Shown here piece by piece: positions 1 to 11,311 of a stretch of DNA of 64,000 nucleotides; within the stretch, counting starts at the first letter, position 1; each line of letters opens with the position of its first letter. Position numbers and translations under genes: made by a program. Origin of the DNA: Plicaturopsis crispa FD-325 SS-3 (Eukaryota; Basidiomycota; Agaricomycetes; Amylocorticiales; Amylocorticiaceae); assembly GCA_000827205.1 (NCBI GenBank), contig KN832558.1, positions 1,545,942-1,609,941 on the forward strand. Direction: 5' to 3'. The notes beneath the pieces were generated by a model, which saw only the letters and a program-made list of their open reading frames with translations, was not told where the DNA came from and did no database searches.

Positions 1-449
1 GCTGATCGACGTCGTGAAAGCGGCGCGTCCGCGGTGACGGCCCTACACAACGATAAAGTGTCAGCCAACAACATTTGAGCCCGCCAACCAGGAGCATACA
101 ATGAGTCTCTGCCTGTCGGACAGGCCCAGAATGTCCCGAATCCGAATCCACCATCACTCGGCTGGCCCCTCTCGTTTACCCCCCACGTCTTGACTTGCTC
201 GATCCAAGCCCTCACTAACCCTTCGTCCTCTATCGTGACGAAGTCGAAGAAACTGCGGTTCATCGCGACCGTGGGGTCTAGAATGTCGTTGTTGGAGCAA
301 TACACTATTGTGCAATTTTGCGTGAATCGGTTCAGTATGAACGCGCTTCGAATGGATTGGTCGGCCGGCGTGCCATAAGAGACGGCGGAGGATTGGGCTC
401 CAGACATATCCGCGATCCTGGCAGCCTCGGGTACGGGACATGGAGGCAT
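1..449 (-). CDS. PAS domain protein, 3' end cut by window edge
   Basis: Two exons are visible on the minus strand: 449-100 and 42-1, with an intron at 99-43 (GTATGC donor, CTGAC branch-like site, TAG acceptor). The start is the first ATG after an in-frame stop. The product begins MPPCPVPEAARIADMSG and contains an N-terminal PAS-like fold: FILNRFTQNCTIVYCSNND followed by MNRSFFDFV and a conserved GWxVNERGQPSDGGFGFG-type turn (here KTWGVNERGQPSDGG). This matches a large Agaricomycete family of short PAS proteins. PAS domains sense light, redox state or small ligands; the partner here is unknown. After the PAS core a Ser/Arg-rich tail starts. The C-terminus lies beyond base 1. The PAS assignment is from remembered family pattern, not a search. 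Confidence 0.8.
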   Translation of the reverse strand, partial: MPPCPVPEAARIADMSGAQSSAVSYGTPADQSIRSAFILNRFTQNCTIVYCSNNDILDPTVAMNRSFFDFVTIEDEGLVRAWIEQVKTWGVNERGQPSDGGFGFGTFWACPTGRDSLYAPGWRAQMLLADTLSLCRAVTADAPLSRRRS

Positions 450-2196
450 GGGGGAGGGCTGATCCCATCGCTAAATTACGAAGGTAGTTGTTATTTTACG
501 AGGGTTGAGAGAGGTAAGGTATATATTCACCCGAAATTGGAACTCTCGAGCGGTATCCGATATTACGATGACCTCTTGAGCGGTCGATGCATTATGCATA
601 GCTTTCGCGCCCAGTGTAGCAAATGCGACACTTCCTACGACGACATTTTTTACAACCGTTCGCGTCTATACGTGAGCGACATCAGAACGTTTCAGTCCGT
701 GCATATCATGGTGTCACGCACAACGCCACACAAAATATAGCCCTTGTAGGGATCCTTGTGCTTCATGCGCAGGTACGCGAGGACCGCCGCCTTATCTTGA
801 CATATAGTTTCGCTGCACGGAAGATGAAGATGAAAGATGGGCATATTGGAATGAGCACGTACTAATGGAGCCTTCTAACTACGTCCGCTTCACTAGGATG
901 AACGAGCTCGACGGAGCTACGTCCTATTATCTCATGTGGCTCCCAGCCTGCATACGGTTCGAGCTGCTCGATGAACTCCAAGGGATGTAGACATACCCAA
1001 CAAGTCCGACACAGAGTCTGTGCAGTACGTCCATACTACCTGCGCGTCATTGAGGGCGCGGTGAGCCCGTCGGCACCACTCATGCCATTAATATGTCAAG
1101 GCTCACTTCTGGAGAGAAATCAACGATGCCGACTACAAGAAATAGACATAAGTACCATATGCCTCGGTACGAGTAGTATACGCACTGAACGACACGCAGG
1201 GTATGCTGGAGTCCAATTTTGCGGGAGAATTGCGCGGCATGGGCATACCGAATGGTCGAACGGCAGGAGACTGCTAGGGTGGCGCTCGTAGTTATATAGG
1301 GCGGTAAGCCAGGTGGGTCGGTGACGAATGCACGGACCCATTTAATGCACCTTGTTCCAGGAGGAGAGCAGATTGTCGGGAGACGATGCGATCTCTTTCG
1401 AATTTCTAGAACCGTGGCAGATGTGAGGAGGATCCCAGATTGAGAACCGGCAAGAATAAAGGCGGAGATAAATGGTTCGCAGCAGTGAGCAGTTTAGCAG
1501 CAGCTTTGGTGTCGAGTGTCTTGGAACCGTGAGGCAGAAGGCATGATGATGGTCGACCACAAGAGGCACTCGGACGTCCCCATCTTGATTCTCGCATGTC
1601 TTTACATAAATAAGTCTCCCCCGGCAAGCTGGCAGCGGTCGTGAGTTCAATATGCTGATGAGCGCGAGGGACAGTAAGTACATACGTTGGGCGCTTGAGG
1701 TGAGACACCTACATATTGCAGCTTCATTTTACAGATCCTGCTGTTTGGCCTCGAGGAGCTGTGATCTCAAATGAATCAAGCATGGCTACTCGCGCTCATC
1801 GCCGTGGCGGCGTGGCCGATGAAACTTTTGAACCCGATAATCGTATGTTTAACGCAGTCTCCTACTCCTCCTCCTCCATACGGAAGTGCGCTTGACAAAA
1901 GGTAGCCGAGAATACAGCTGCAACGACGACTTGAAGCACGTTATAACCGTGCCACCCATACAAAATACCTACCAGCGGCTGTAGCGCCACGGCACCGGCC
2001 GGTTGACCAGATCTTCTGCCAGATCTCTACTTTTCTCAACCTTCTTCCCAACGTCGTCGACATCAGCGCAAGTTATCTTTTGTTTCAGCTTCCCCGCAGA
2101 AGCCGATATCCTGTGCGGCAGCCAAGCTCAGTCGACGCTATTGTCTCGTGCGCAAGCACACAATAAAATACACGCGACGGCGTGCCGCGCCATATA
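450..2196. other. Intergenic region, mostly without a recognisable gene
   Basis: About 1.75 kb between the PAS gene start and TRM61. It should hold both divergent promoters. Apart from the decayed coding remnant near 860-1290 I see only short open frames. At 1771-1905 a 44-residue frame begins MNQAWLLALIAVAAW and ends in LDKR. An overlapping frame from 1782 could be spliced at a GTATGT donor. Neither resembles a known family. The minus-strand frames at 1342-1708 show no domain. Confidence 0.5.
860..1290 (+). pseudogene. Decayed coding remnant of unknown family
   Basis: Protein-like stretches appear in successive frames of the same strand, in an order that looks like one former reading frame: WNEHVLMEPSNYVRFTRMNE, then MWLPACIRFELLDELQ, IPNKSDTESVQYVH, HFWREINDADYKK and LNDTQGMLESNFAGELRGMG. 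The composition looks coding, with acidic residues, Trp and Tyr and few low-complexity runs. No single frame carries it, and there appear to be roughly three or four breaks. I do not recognise the family, so I cannot say whether it derives from a host gene or a mobile element. It lies upstream of TRM61 on the same strand. Confidence 0.35.
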
Positions 2197-4187
2197 ATGT
2201 GGTCTACCTCTCGAGAAATCGCGGCAGGCGATGTGGTAATCGTGTGGTTGGTGAGTTCTTACATCGACAGTCTAGTTCGTGTTTTTGGAGAGTTTGTTAC
2301 CAAACAGGACCTTTTTTTTGTAGACCCGGGATCTCCTACAACCTCTCTTGATAACACCTGGCAAAGAATTTAACAGCAAGTTCGGCAGCTACCGACATTC
2401 AGACCTCGTTGGAACTCCTTTCGGGTCCAAGGTCGGGTCGCGCAATGGCAAAGGGTTTATTCACGTTCTCCGCCCAACTCCCGAGTTATGGACCATGGCT
2501 CTGCCTCATCGCACGCAGATCCTCTACCTCGCCGACATCGCATTTATCACCTCATGGCTTGACATAAAGCGAGGGAGTCGTGTTATTGAAGCTGGTGAGT
2601 CACGGATAAGATACTATGGATGCCTGTCGGGATGTCCGTCCTTGCGCGCAGAATTGGAACCTCTATGGGTCATATGAACCAAGAAGGCCCATTTTCGAGC
2701 GTTCGAGCGTGCTCGCGAAAACTCCAGAGTTTCTCCGCGGCGCCTTTACACAGTGCACGGTCGTGATTACTGTTCTCGCAAAATTGTATGCCGAACGGAT
2801 GAACTCGTCCTATCTCCTGATGTCTTGCTTATCCTCATTTTTGTCATCCTCAACAACAATCTCCCGCAGGTACGTAAGATGCCTAGTTTCAGTAGGCTTG
2901 CAGCTTCAATTTCTGCTCTTACTAGGCACTGGATCCGGATCGTTCTCGCACTCCGTGGCGCGGACCATAGGCTCGAGCGGTCATCTATATTCGTACGAAT
3001 TCCATGAGACTCGGGCCAATAAAGCGAGGTCTGATCGTGTTCCTTTACAAAGTATCGAGAACGCTGACTCGTGAAAAAGGGACGAATTTGATCAACACGG
3101 AATGGCGGATATCGTGACACTTACGCATCGAAACGTGTGCAAGGATGGTTTCACTGTTGTGGACACCGCTGATGCAGGCATGTTTTAATGGTTGCGGCGG
3201 TCGGTTTCTGCATACGAGTCGCTAATTTCATATCTTTGAATAGTGTTTCTCGACCTACCGGCGCCTTGGGATGCCGTAGAACATGCCAAGACGTCCATGA
3301 GAGTACGTGTTCGGCCATTAGCCAAATCTCAAATGAAGGTCGTGCGCTGACGAGCCTCTATTTGGAATAGAAAGACCGTACGACACGTATATGCTGCTTC
3401 AGTCCATGCATGGAGCAGGTCTTGCGCACAGTCAGTGCTCTCAACGAGGCAGGCTTCTCTGGTCAGTTATCAGCATTACATGCGTCCCGAAGTATCCGCT
3501 CACGGCGTAACACACGCTCTTCATTGGCCTCGCTGATTAGATATCACGATGTACGAGACACTCCTCCGTCCACACGAGGTCAACCAAACGCCTCCGCTCG
3601 TGTCCGTCAATGAAATTGCCGAAAAGCTAAAGCTTGCAGAACAAAAGCGCGAGGATAAACGCCTGCGGCAAATTGCGACATCCCGTACACGCTACGCTGA
3701 GGGAAATGGGTCCAAGAGGAAACGGGAAGGTGCTGCGGAAGAAGGGGAAGACACCGCCGAAAACTCTGGCAACAAGAAGGCTCGCACTGATGACGAGGAT
3801 GGCGAGAGCCATCCACAGCGTGAAGTTGTCGACTCCACGGCTTCATCTCAACTTCCACATTCATCCACGAAATCTGAAACGGTCCCGGCGCCACCGGCCA
3901 AAATCAACGTGTCGAAAGTCATGAGCGAAGTCAGGGGGCATACATCGTATCTAACCTTTGCGCGTCTCTTGCCTCGCAGTGATCTTTCTCCGCTTGCACC
4001 TGAAGGTGTTCATGACGATCATCTCTCTGACATACGCGCAGAGAAACCGACATCTGACGCAGGACCTGTGGAGACCACTGGAGTGAGTGTCTCCTTATCT
4101 TTGTCCTTGATGAAGTCAACTCAACCAGAAGTGATCATCCAAAGGTGCATCATACATAGGAATAAAGAATACACTATTACACGGTGA
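2197..4187 (+). CDS. TRM61: tRNA (adenine(58)-N1)-methyltransferase catalytic subunit
   Basis: This is the SAM-dependent enzyme that, with Trm6, makes m1A58 in the T-loop of tRNA in the nucleus. The exons read 2197-2250, 2324-2594, 2926-3028, 3080-3177, 3244-3302, 3371-3461 and 3541-4187, giving about 440 residues in continuous frame. Visible family blocks are the N-terminal [38 protein letters not shown], the PHRTQILY loop, the SAM-binding motif [25 protein letters not shown] and FSPCMEQV. The C-terminal third is a charged Lys/Glu/Asp insert followed by the terminal block [15 protein letters not shown]. The third intron is unusually long (331 nt) and the fifth exon follows a GC-AG intron (3178-3243). 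A GTGAGT at 4084 could give an alternative terminal exon ending at 4132. Its 3' end faces RAD4 with a 27-bp gap. Confidence 0.95.
2595..2925 (+). other. Long TRM61 intron with internal AG|GT recursive splice site
   Basis: The intron separating the codons of EAG and TGSGS is 331 nt, while nearly all other introns here are 45-75 nt. At 2868-2878 it contains CAGGTACGTAAG, a good acceptor directly followed by a near-consensus donor. The sequence from 2870 to 2925 has the size and signals of a normal intron by itself. The first 275 nt could therefore be removed separately, as a twin intron or by recursive splicing. Confidence 0.45.
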
Positions 4188-4214
4188 TCATATGGTATTT
4201 GTACGTCAAAAAAA

Positions 4215-7200
4215 TCAATGCTGGATGGCCTTCCTATACGCGTCCTCCCTTTCTTTCTCTTCTCGTATTTGGGCCGAAGTCTTGCTCTTGCGCTCGCGCA
4301 AGACTCGTGTTGGGGCTGGTGTAGCGACTGCCGCCGTTTTCGATGTGCGGGCTCGCTTCGACTGTATTGGCACATCTTCCTCCTCATTCCCTGCGTCCGA
4401 ATCACCGGTGACCTTCCGACCTCTTTTCCTCGTGGATGATCGCCGTGAAGGCCCACCGCGTTTTGTTAATGGACTTGCCGCGCCGCTGCCGCCATTCATA
4501 GTTTGGCCATTATTTGCATGCGTGCGTTTCTTGGCAGGCACTTCGGCTGTCAGTTGAGGTGGGGGAGGGGGTGAAAGAGGAATGTTTTCCTCGACGCCAT
4601 CTACAGCGTCGTCAGGCGTGTTCTCCTGCCGCCGGGTTGCTAGCTCGCGCATGCTGAGAATAGGCATGTCACTTGCGCGCTCCTGTGAATGGGCGATGAC
4701 GAGCTCTTCCATATCATCTTCGTCGTCGTCGTCCTGCTCCTCTCCGTCGATGACGACTGTCATGTCTAGGGGCCCCTCCTGTCCCCGCAGAGCTAGAGAG
4801 CTGGAACTACCAGGCTTCTTGTTGACTGCATACGACGTGGTCGGTAAGGTGCCAGTCTCTTCTGGGTGCATTTCACGCAGATATTTCGGCATATGAAAGG
4901 CTTGCACGACATCGTCAGCGCCTACAAGGAATCCGCCTGCTTGCGGCACACTCTGTCATTTAAGTGAGCGAACTGCCGCGCGTGAGCAGGAACTGATCGT
5001 CTTGGGAGCACTGACCTCGTCTTCCCCACCCTCCCCACCTCTCCCCGCAAGGCCCTCAACCTCATGCGGTGGTTGGGTGGCATACTGCTCCAGTAGCCGT
5101 TGACGGATACGAAGGCCGTGTATCAGTCGAATCCACCGCTTACGGACACGTTCTTCACGTTTTGCTTGCGCTTTGGCTCGTGCCTCTTGCTCGGCGTCCC
5201 AATAAGCCTGGAATTCGTATTTAGTGGCGATAGTGAGACAGAGAGGGTATATTTTCATACCTCAATAAGTGCCGGCTCGTGCTCAGCCGCGACCACAACA
5301 CCCTCGAGAATAGGAAGCGCACGGCGCTGCTTAAACTCGAAGCCGGTCTGAAAATAATTTCAGCAAGGAATTGATTCACATGTCAAAAACGTGGACGTTG
5401 TAGGCGTACCACAGCTTCTGCATAATCGATTTTCAATCTCCTTGCCACCTTCGCGACACCTTTGACTATGATAGGGACATCGATAAGCAAGGGAGAAGCA
5501 AGAGATAGCGGCACGACCTACATGGTATGTGCACGCCGCCAGCAGGAAGCATTGATGGAACATACAAGTCGATGTTACCGAAGTCGTTCTTCGGCACTTT
5601 GCCCTATCGGCCCATGCTTCTAGGTCAACGACAGACGCTGGCAGAAATGCAATGTGCTCACATCGACGATAGGTGGTGGGACGTAAAGTCCAGTTTGCCG
5701 CCGAGCGTATAGGCCCTGCATGGCTTCCCCTGCGCCCTCTTGGGTTGCACCTGCCTCCTTCAAAGCTTCGATGGCTCGCAAGCCTCGGATTGTACCCGCA
5801 CGCGTCTTCACACTCTTCATGGGCTGCTCACCGGCACGCACTCGCCGCCCGCTGCGCATCCACGTCTCAGCACTACGCAAGGATAGGACAGCTGACCGTG
5901 CATATACGGGCTCGCCGCGGAAAGTGCCCAGTTCGGTCGGAGAGTCGAGTACCTCATCGCGTTTGATATGCCGCGGGAGAACGTAGAGCGGATGATCCTT
6001 GAAGCCCGAGATCGTAGTAGGCATGGCCTCTGTGAGCTGGTGGCTTTCGAGCTCCTCGTCCTCGAGATCGTCGCGATGCTATATGCACGGTAGTGGTTAG
6101 CGAGATTCGACGGTTTACCCCATGAACATGATGTATGTACCAATCGAAAGGGACGCCGCACGATGCCGCAAACCCGCATCCACCACTCGCCTCTGGCTTT
6201 CCCGGTCGTAGCGCCGCCTTGTAATTTCACGATTTTCGCACCGTATTCTCTCGCATACCGTGCCGTCACGTCGCGCGCATAGCCGTCCTCCTCAAAAGCG
6301 ACCACATATGACAGTCGATTCTCCATGCCAGATTTTCGTTTAGCTTTCTCCTTAGGGGGTGTTGCGGAGCCAGTTGGGATGACACCGAGAGCGGTGTAAA
6401 TGCTTGGAACGGTCGGAGGACCAGCAGGGCCGGGGTCAAAGGCTTTGCGTTTATTAACGATGCACCGTATAGGGTCGACGGGCAGCCAGCGGGCATCAGC
6501 GCGAGAGAAGACCTCGGTCCAAAATACGGGTGGGGTGCTAGTTGGATCGGCCGGGCCTGAACACAAAGCTGTTAGGAATACGCACCACTATGAGCTGTCA
6601 GAGATACGCACCTGTCTTTGCACTGCTAGCTCCCAGCCTCTGCCCGTTGCTCTTCGTCTTGCGTAACTTGATGATAGGTTTTGCTTTCATCTTGCCCTTA
6701 GCCTTTTCGCTCATGGTAACGCTCCCGCCATCTAGACGCTGGCCCACTCCGGAGAACGTCTTGTCGCTGTCGGATATCTGCACTTCCTCCATGTCGCTTT
6801 CACCTTCGCCTTCACCGTCACCATCATCACGCGCTTTCTCCTTCCCCTTCCCCTTCTTGTCCTTTCTTGAGTATTTGGGCTTCGGCTTCCCGACGCTCGC
6901 CTGCCATGGAACGCTCTGTATACTGACCACCAGCCTCGCGGGTATACCGAGCGCCCTGCATAGCGCTGTGAAGAGCTGAGCACTCACGTCTCTCGACCCA
7001 CACCGCATTAGAGCATGTTTCATCAGGCTCTTCGCGCTCCGTATTGGCTCTCCTTCCTCCCCATCAGCTAGGACACCACCCTCAAGCATCTCCTGCACGT
7101 CCTCGTCCGTCTTTCCGAAAATGAGGGGTGCTATTTCATCGAAGGTGCGGGAGCGAATGTGGCCAGCGGGCAGAACATCGAAGAAAGACTCCGACCACCA

Positions 7201-7733
7201 CAGCGCAAGTTGCGTTATGGCGTTTTCGAACAGCCGTCCGCGTTGCGCGGCGTCGGGGACGCGTGAGCTATGGATTGTCGCGAACGCGTTCTGGAGAGAC
7301 AGAGGAGTGAGAGACATTAGACGAGCCTGCGCGTAGTAAACGAGTAAGAACGTGTCGACCAGCCTAACAAGATACTCAGCGTTACATGAAGTAGACGGTC
7401 GTTGATCCACCGGTTACGCGTCCAGGCGTTCGCGAGGAGACACACGGTATGTATCTTGTGACATTCGATGCGCACTCTCCTTTCTGCGTACGACGCCGCA
7501 CTTGCTATTCCTTTCCTTAGGTACGGCCGCGCGTCAACACGCGCCGGCGAAGAGGTGGGACGCGATACTTACTTTTTGGTTGAGCTTGGTGCACGCGCGT
7601 TGAGAGTTATTTCAATGTTGCCAGGAGCCCTCACGCTTGGAGTGTCTGGCACGTCGACCTCTTCCCAGTCCATTTCATCTTCATCGCTGTCGACGGCACT
7701 TGCAGCTGCACTTGCATTGGATGTTGAGGCCAT
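4215..7733 (-). CDS. RAD4: DNA repair protein Rad4/XPC
   Basis: This is the nucleotide-excision-repair damage sensor (with Rad23) that binds helix-distorting lesions in the nucleus. About 1,050 residues in ten exons, starting MASTSNASAAASAVDSDEDE. An acidic N-terminus leads into the transglutaminase-like fold: HKIHTVCLLANAWTRNRWIN, then ARLMSLTPLSLQNAF, CRALGIPARLVVSIQSVPW, and after a Lys/Asp/Glu-rich insert FWTEVFSRADARWLPVDPIR. The beta-hairpin domains follow: HPLYVLPRHIKRDEVLD, GEPVYARSAVLSLRSAETW, NDFGNIDLYVPSMLPAGGVH, and FKGVAKVARRLKIDYAEAVTG. The C-terminal 240 residues are disordered, with acidic runs and an AT-hook-like RKRGRK block. Every exon joins in frame with GT-AG introns. TRM61 converges on its 3' end. 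It lacks nothing obvious and looks functional. Confidence 0.96.
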
Positions 7734-8634
7734 TCTGATCGTTGCGGTTGCGGAAAGAAATAGAAAATAGCTTATGTACTACCATAGAATAGAATTATAG
7801 GCACTGGGTGAGCGGCGAGGAGAACGACTCCGCGATGCAAGCCGCGATGACTCGCTGCCGAGGCCCCATGTGGGAAATAGGGGTGTTCCCATTCTGAGCA
7901 ATGTGGCGCAACGGAACACTCAAGAGTCGACGCTCAAGGACAGCGCTCATCGACGATATAGTTAGCCAAGGAAGCTTCAGTGACGCGCACTTGACGATAG
8001 CTGGTACACGTCCCGATCTCCAGATATCCGACACAATGAGACCCCAGATTTCATCAAGGCACTAGGCACACGAAGCGGTACAGCTTCGTTAAATGGGCCA
8101 TTTCGACGTAGCAGCCTACTTTGAAAACTATTTGGGACGCAAATGAAACAGATAGTTGTAGAAAACGGGCAACTTGAGGGCGGATATCGATGAAGAAGGA
8201 AACGGAGGAAAAATGATCAAAAATCAGGCGGTAGTGGTGGATAAGGTTTCGGTACTTTTTTCAGGGCCATCGGCCTCGCAGCTCGACTCAACGCTCGCAA
8301 ACAAATCGCCACAAAAATGGATACTGTGAAACAGGGCACCGCCCGTGGCAACTGTGAATACAAAGTGGAAGCGGTTATTGGCTGTGGTGTGTACAGGCGC
8401 CATATGAATGGACGTGAAACAAACGCCCGTAGATAAACCAACAAGGAGGACAGATACAATGATAGTTTGAAGATGCCCGAGTGGCGAAAGCAACCGCGCG
8501 CGGATTCGCAAGAGGCGTGCCTCGGCCAAATTGGAAAACGCGAAGTCAAACAACCTGCCAAACGGGCCAACCCTTCTTGCTCTCTCCCATCATCCCACTC
8601 TTTTCTTCCTCGTTTCCCTGCTCAGTGCTGCACG
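7734..8634. other. Divergent intergenic region between RAD4 and the FYRN gene
   Basis: About 900 bp that must include both promoters. A minus-strand frame at 8068-7795 reads LDEIWGLIVSDIW, then a Leu-rich stretch (CASLKLPWLTISS) preceded by a possible acceptor. This looks faintly like an F-box or leucine-rich start, but no upstream exon or ATG joins it, and its stop lies only 61 bp from the RAD4 start. I treat it as unproven. The two minus frames at 8217-8570 show no family features. Confidence 0.4.
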
Positions 8635-10838
8635 ATGAGCAAACGTAGTCGCGCAGCGTCCGTGGTTTCAAGCAACGGTAATTTGCACACTATGGGACCG
8701 CCACCTGACAAGGATGTTCTCATGGGACCACCCCCACTACCTCTTGCCGCCCCGTCACAACAAAAGCTCAAGGACAGAGATGACGGCGATCTCGTTGAAA
8801 AGTACAAGAAGCTCAAACGACGTTTTTTTGAGCTCGAAGAAGTGCGCAATCCGGCGCTCGTAGCGCAATCGAATGCTCGTGTTGAATATTTATCTCCACA
8901 GAAACACAAAGAAATAAACATGGAGCTACAGCGGTCTGGCGAACGAAATATCAAGATGCGGGAAGAGCGAAAGTGCGTTCCAGTGTTTTTTCTCGCCTTG
9001 ACTGTATCGTGTTGATGTGCACCACCAGCATACTCCTTGACCGCATCATTGAGCTCGAATCACAATCTTCTTCTGCTTCATCCAGCAGCTCTGTCACCTC
9101 CACCGCATTCCCACGGTCTCTCCTCTCAACGCGTACCCGAGCAGAATTCGTTTCAAACCTTCGCACAGCGATGGTTGAAGACGAGATGCCCTCGCTCTCA
9201 GGAGACCCTCCGCTCGATCCACTACTTACGTCGCGACACGTCGGCCCTCATGCGCGCCAGCTCGCTGAAGAGGAGCGCCGCATGCGAGAAGACGAGGAAA
9301 TGCGCGACACCCGACGCTCTTCTCGAAGCCGACGACCTCCCAGCACGCAGCTTCAGCACGTTCACTCGCCGTCTGTGCCTCCACCTGCCGATAAGCCCAA
9401 GGATGGCGCGTTATATGGACCGGGGACCCCACCTACTCTAGTATCAAGCAGCGGAACGCGTCTGAAGATCAAGCCTCCGGTGCCGCCCCCACCACCACCT
9501 TTGGATTCCAATTCAATCATACCACAACTACAACCACATCCTCATTCCCGCTCCCAAACCCAGCAGCAACATTCCCCACAGCAGCACCCACCGCAGCAGC
9601 ACCCACCGCAGCAGCACCCACTACAGCAACATTCACCACAGCAACACCCACAGCAACACCCACAGCAACACCCGCCGCCACCTCCCCCACCAAGCCATGC
9701 ACCGCCGCAGCCTCAAGCGAGTAGCTCCAGACATCACTCACACGTTGAAGAGCATTGGCGCTCAGCTTCACCGATCTCACCGATGGTGTCACCCCACGAC
9801 GAAGTGGGTGGTCCTCCACGCGTCCAATACACTCAGAGCGCGCCTTTTCGCACCAATGGGAGTCCATCAACGGCGCTGAGGAGTGCACATCCACCTCCAC
9901 AGCCCCCGCAACAGCCTCGTGCTAGCAGTAGTCAGCAACGCCATTCGGAGTCGCCCGCCGAAGGGGACGGCCAGCGCCAGGGAAAACCAAAGAGGCTGAA
10001 GGCACACACGGTCACCAGCAAAAGTTTCAGCATTCCGACAGTCCCACGGGATAAAAAAGGACGGCCGTTGCTGCCACTGAATGTTGGGATAATGACTGTC
10101 GTGTGCCTCGGGGACGTCTGCATGAGAGAACATTTCCACACAGAGCGGTACATATTCCCGGTCGGATATGAAGTTACGAGGTTGGTTCTTTGCTTGCTTC
10201 CTTCGTTCTATCGTTCCCCTCGTGTTATGTACTGATCTGATGAATCAACACAGGCGGTACTTCTCGACTATCGATCCAAATGCAGAAGTCGTCTATCATT
10301 GCACCATCGTCGACGGAGGCGACGGCCCCAAGTTCCAGATCGTGCCGTCGGATGTACCCACACGCCCTGTCATCGCGGGCACGGCGACGGGCGCCTGGTC
10401 AAACATAGTCAAACAGGCCAATGCCATACGAAATCGGCAGCATTCTAATTCCGTCTCAGGTCCAGACTTCTTTGGCCTTGGTCAGAACACTATCAAGCAT
10501 CTCATACAACAGCTCCCTGGGGCGGATCGCCTGAGGGATTATGTATGGCAACATTTTGTAGAGGGCGGGTGCGTTTATCATCATTTATTGTACCGAGTCA
10601 CGGGGTAGCTCATAAATGCGCCCGGTCAAGTAGGCCCCTTGGAGGGAGACATGCTGCTGTTATACCAGCGCTGCCGGAGGAATACGAATCGGCCCAGCCG
10701 ATAGGTCCTTATTATCCGGAACGGCCGAAGCGAGAAGGCCAAGATCACTACCTGCCACCCCCACCCCCGTCTCCACGCGTCCAGCAACTCACCAAAGAGC
10801 ACGAGCAAAGACAATTACTCTTGCTGCAGCAACAACAA

Positions 10839-10870
<32 letters not shown>

Positions 10871-11243
10871 ACAACAACAGGGTCAGGCCAAACCCGGAAT
10901 CACGACGATCGTCCTTCCACCTCCATCCGAGTCGTTGAACTTCCAAGAATACCAACCCCCAGCCTCTGGGTCGCGCAGCTCTCACACGAATTCGCCTACC
11001 ACTGCTTCCCACGCGCGCGGCGAATCCCATCCGCCAACACCATCCTCGGTGCATTCGCAGCAGCATGCATCGCCATACGTCGGGACTATGCCACCGCCGG
11101 TTCCGCCGACATTTGCGAGCATCATGAATGCGTATCCTGCGCCCTCCGCCCCAGCCCCTCCTGCTGCTACCTCCCCCAAGGTCCCCGATGCGGACAAGGT
11201 CGGCAACGGGAAGAAACGAACCAGCGATGCTATGGAGGCTTGA
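8635..11243 (+). CDS. FYRN/FYRC domain nuclear protein with poly-Gln tracts
   Basis: Four exons (8635-8972, 9029-10180, 10254-10568, 10634-11243) join without a break into 804 residues. The N-terminus (MSKRSRAASVVSSNG) leads to a coiled-coil segment, EKYKKLKRRFFELEE. A long disordered middle holds Pro runs and a His-Pro-Gln repeat. At about residues 460-600 lies the FYRN block (CMREHFHTERYIFPVGYEVT, RYFSTIDPNAEVVYHCTI, AGTATGAWSNIVKQAN), followed by FYRC (SGPDFFGLGQNTIKHLIQQL PGAD). FYRN/FYRC modules occur in chromatin proteins such as TBRG1, MLL/trithorax and JARID1. Since no SET, PHD or JmjC domain is present, the TBRG1-like type is closest. The C-terminal quarter contains an 18-Gln run and Pro/Ser-rich sequence. 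The likely role is as a nuclear chromatin adaptor, by inference. Confidence 0.88.
9565..9680 (+). repeat. Coding His-Pro-Gln tandem repeat
   Basis: An imperfect repeat of about 15 nt (CAGCAGCACCCACCG and variants), present roughly seven times, encodes QQHPP/QQHP units inside the FYRN protein. It is a good candidate for length polymorphism by slippage or unequal exchange. Confidence 0.85.
10827..10880 (+). repeat. Coding CAG/CAA tract, 18 glutamines
   Basis: Eighteen consecutive Gln codons, mixed CAG and CAA, lie C-terminal to the FYRC domain. The interruption by CAA should stabilise it relative to a pure CAG run. Confidence 0.95.
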
Positions 11244-11311
11244 GCCGCTCATAATCGCCGGGGTCTCATTATCTGCTCTTTATTTGTCCTTTTTACTTCT
11301 TGTTGTCCGCG

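Noticed and set aside
940-960. GGTTCGAG as a tRNA B box
   Set aside because: Lacks the following TCC and there is no matching A box or cloverleaf; no other tRNA signal found in the window.
1771-1905. Tiny frame with hydrophobic start and terminal LDKR, resembling a pheromone or Kex2-processed precursor
   Set aside because: Only 44 codons, no CaaX box, no repeated peptide, and the LDKR is directly followed by a stop; probably chance.
7795-8068. Minus-strand F-box-like frame
   Set aside because: No start exon, no clear domain, and it ends only 61 bp above the RAD4 start; mentioned in the intergenic entry only.
8217-8570. Two overlapping minus frames of 109-117 codons
   Set aside because: No family motif, no splice context, and they overlap the 5' leader of the FYRN gene.
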